Below, one piece after another: positions 46,360-47,287 of a DNA stretch of 47,287 nt. Made by a program: the position numbers and the translations under genes. Each line of letters opens with the position of its first letter. Position 1 is the stretch's first letter. The stretch lies in assembly GCF_000308795.1 (NCBI RefSeq), contig NZ_BAGK01000162.1:1-47287 (forward strand). Reading direction: 5' to 3'. The notes below the pieces were generated by a model, which worked only from the letters and a program-made list of their open reading frames with translations, searched no databases and had not been told where the DNA came from. This stretch comes from Nocardia thailandica NBRC 100428. Its GTDB lineage: Bacteria; Actinomycetota; Actinomycetes; Mycobacteriales; Mycobacteriaceae.

Positions 46360-47238
46360 TCAGCGCACGGGGTCGGTGACCGCCGGACCCGGTGCGCGGT
46401 CGGCGATCTCGGTCAGGGCCTGCGCCCAGCCGTCGAGCCGGTCCGCGGCGTCGCGCAGCTCGGCGACGATGCCGTTGAACTGGTAGGCGACCACGGTGTC
46501 CTCCGGGACGGCCAGGATCCGGGCGGCCGCGGCGACGAGCTGCTCGAACTCGGCCACGCCGGTGTTCAGGCGCGCGAGCACCTCGCCGATCGAGGCGCGC
46601 AACGCGCCCACCGTCTCCTGGCCGGCCCGGCCGACGGTGTCGGCGGCCTGTTCCATGGCGGTGATGTCGGCGGCCAGCGCGTGCAGGGCGGCGCCGCCGG
46701 AGCGGGCCGTCTCGAGCAGGTCGCGCAGTTCGTCCTCGGGCAGGCGTCGGCTGCGCGCGATCTGCGTGCCGAGCGCGTGCAGGGCCCGTTCGGCCCGGAT
46801 GAGCCGCTGGATGGGGGCGCGGGCGGCCGAGCGCAGCCCGGGCGACCGGCGCGCGACGAACGCGGCCTGCGGCAGCGGCTGTGAGCGCAGCCGCAGGTAG
46901 CGGCGGGTGCTGAGCGCGGTACCGGTGACGAAGGCCACCGCGCCGCCGCCGAGCACGACGACCGCCCACGCGGGCGCCGACACCACGGCCAGCCCGACGG
47001 CGCCGACGGTGGTGATCCCGGAGACGGTCCCGAACTGCACGCTGCGCCGCCGCGCGCGCCGACGCCTGCGCAGCTCCCGTTCGCGCGGATCGGCCCACTT
47101 GCGCACCGCGACCAGCGCCTGCTCCCCCACCTCGCGCAGGGTGGCGGGGACGCCGGCGGGCGCGCTCGCCGACGGAGGCGGCACCGGAACGGGCGCGAGC
47201 TGCTGATCGGCCTGCTTGCGTGCTGCTCTACGGCTCAT
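46360..47238 (-). CDS. pspM: phage-shock envelope-stress protein PspM
   Basis: A 292-residue protein resembling mycobacterial PspM (Rv2743c). A Pro-rich N-terminus is followed by a charged stretch (EQALVAVRKWADPRERELRR), a very basic patch, and two adjacent transmembrane helices (VSGITTVGAVGLAVVSAPAW, AVVVLGGGAVAFVTGTAL). The C-terminal half is a long amphipathic coiled coil (ALHALAADITAMEQAADTVG ... LRASIGEVLARLNTGVAEFE). In mycobacteria PspM anchors PspA to the membrane as part of the ClgR-PspA-PspM-PspN response. PspA would lie just beyond the right edge. GGAAGGA precedes the ATG. Confidence 0.85.
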   Translation of the reverse strand: MSRRAARKQADQQLAPVPVPPPSASAPAGVPATLREVGEQALVAVRKWADPRERELRRRRRARRRSVQFGTVSGITTVGAVGLAVVSAPAWAVVVLGGGAVAFVTGTALSTRRYLRLRSQPLPQAAFVARRSPGLRSAARAPIQRLIRAERALHALGTQIARSRRLPEDELRDLLETARSGGAALHALAADITAMEQAADTVGRAGQETVGALRASIGEVLARLNTGVAEFEQLVAAAARILAVPEDTVVAYQFNGIVAELRDAADRLDGWAQALTEIADRAPGPAVTDPVR

Positions 47239-47287
47239 TCTGGTCCTTCCGCCCGGTCGGTTCCCAGGGTAACGCCGACCTACGACA

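Overview
The window is GC-rich, gene-dense chromosomal DNA from a member of the Mycobacteriales, most likely Nocardia or a close relative. Evidence is the strong G/C third-codon bias, frequent GTG starts, ATGA/GTGA stop-start overlaps, leaderless-looking promoters and the gene order. The core follows the mycobacterial block nrdR / SOS gene / lexA ... hflX / dapF / miaA / DUF349 gene / miaB ... recX / recA / DUF3046 ... pspM. The gluABCD glutamate transporter beside recX-recA matches the arrangement known from Corynebacterium. These comparisons are from memory; no search was run.

Layout. 1-3068: a truncated ECF-sigma-like gene, a DUF5134 membrane protein, a class III aminotransferase and a Pr6Pr membrane protein. 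3175-7309: an HrpA-type helicase carrying an apparent one-base insertion. 7316-10541: nrdR, a secreted protein, and an SOS node in which lexA and a small membrane gene diverge from a region with three near-consensus LexA boxes. 10538-12247: pirin and an acyltransferase. 12348-17424: hflX, dapF, a SPOUT methyltransferase, miaA and an LigB-like protein, the last three translationally coupled. 17539-21370: a leaderless-looking 50-codon upstream ORF, the DUF349 gene, a bidirectional terminator, a four-helix membrane protein and miaB. 21544-24848: gluABCD with a strong hairpin between gluB and gluC.

24906-26330 is a patch of degenerate genes: a secreted-protein gene with a probable frameshift at a six-G tract, a 5'-truncated ORF, and a DUF3558 lipoprotein gene that is both frameshifted and truncated. 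It is followed by an OpuC/ProU-type osmoprotectant ABC operon (26331-29836). Together these separate gluABCD from recX-recA. RecX (30182-32014) is the most unusual protein: 610 residues, with a disordered N-terminal extension and an apparent second copy of its last helical repeat on a long disordered tether. recA has a LexA box inside its promoter.

33314-35867 holds a DUF1348 gene divergent from a CGNR-type regulator, then a TPR/APH(3')-like kinase fusion gene next to DUF3046. 36239-42401 looks like a small lipid-metabolism locus: acyl-CoA ligase, DUF3556 membrane protein and CrtI-like desaturase in one direction, with a divergent PucR-type regulator. 42377-47238 holds a UGT-like glycosyltransferase, a PIG-L deacetylase, a 57-residue membrane protein, a type-B carboxylesterase and pspM at the right edge.

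No tRNA, rRNA, CRISPR array, transposase or prophage gene was seen. Three independent one-base frame disruptions (about 6708, 25529-25534 and 26096) mean sequencing or assembly error must be excluded before calling any of these genes broken.
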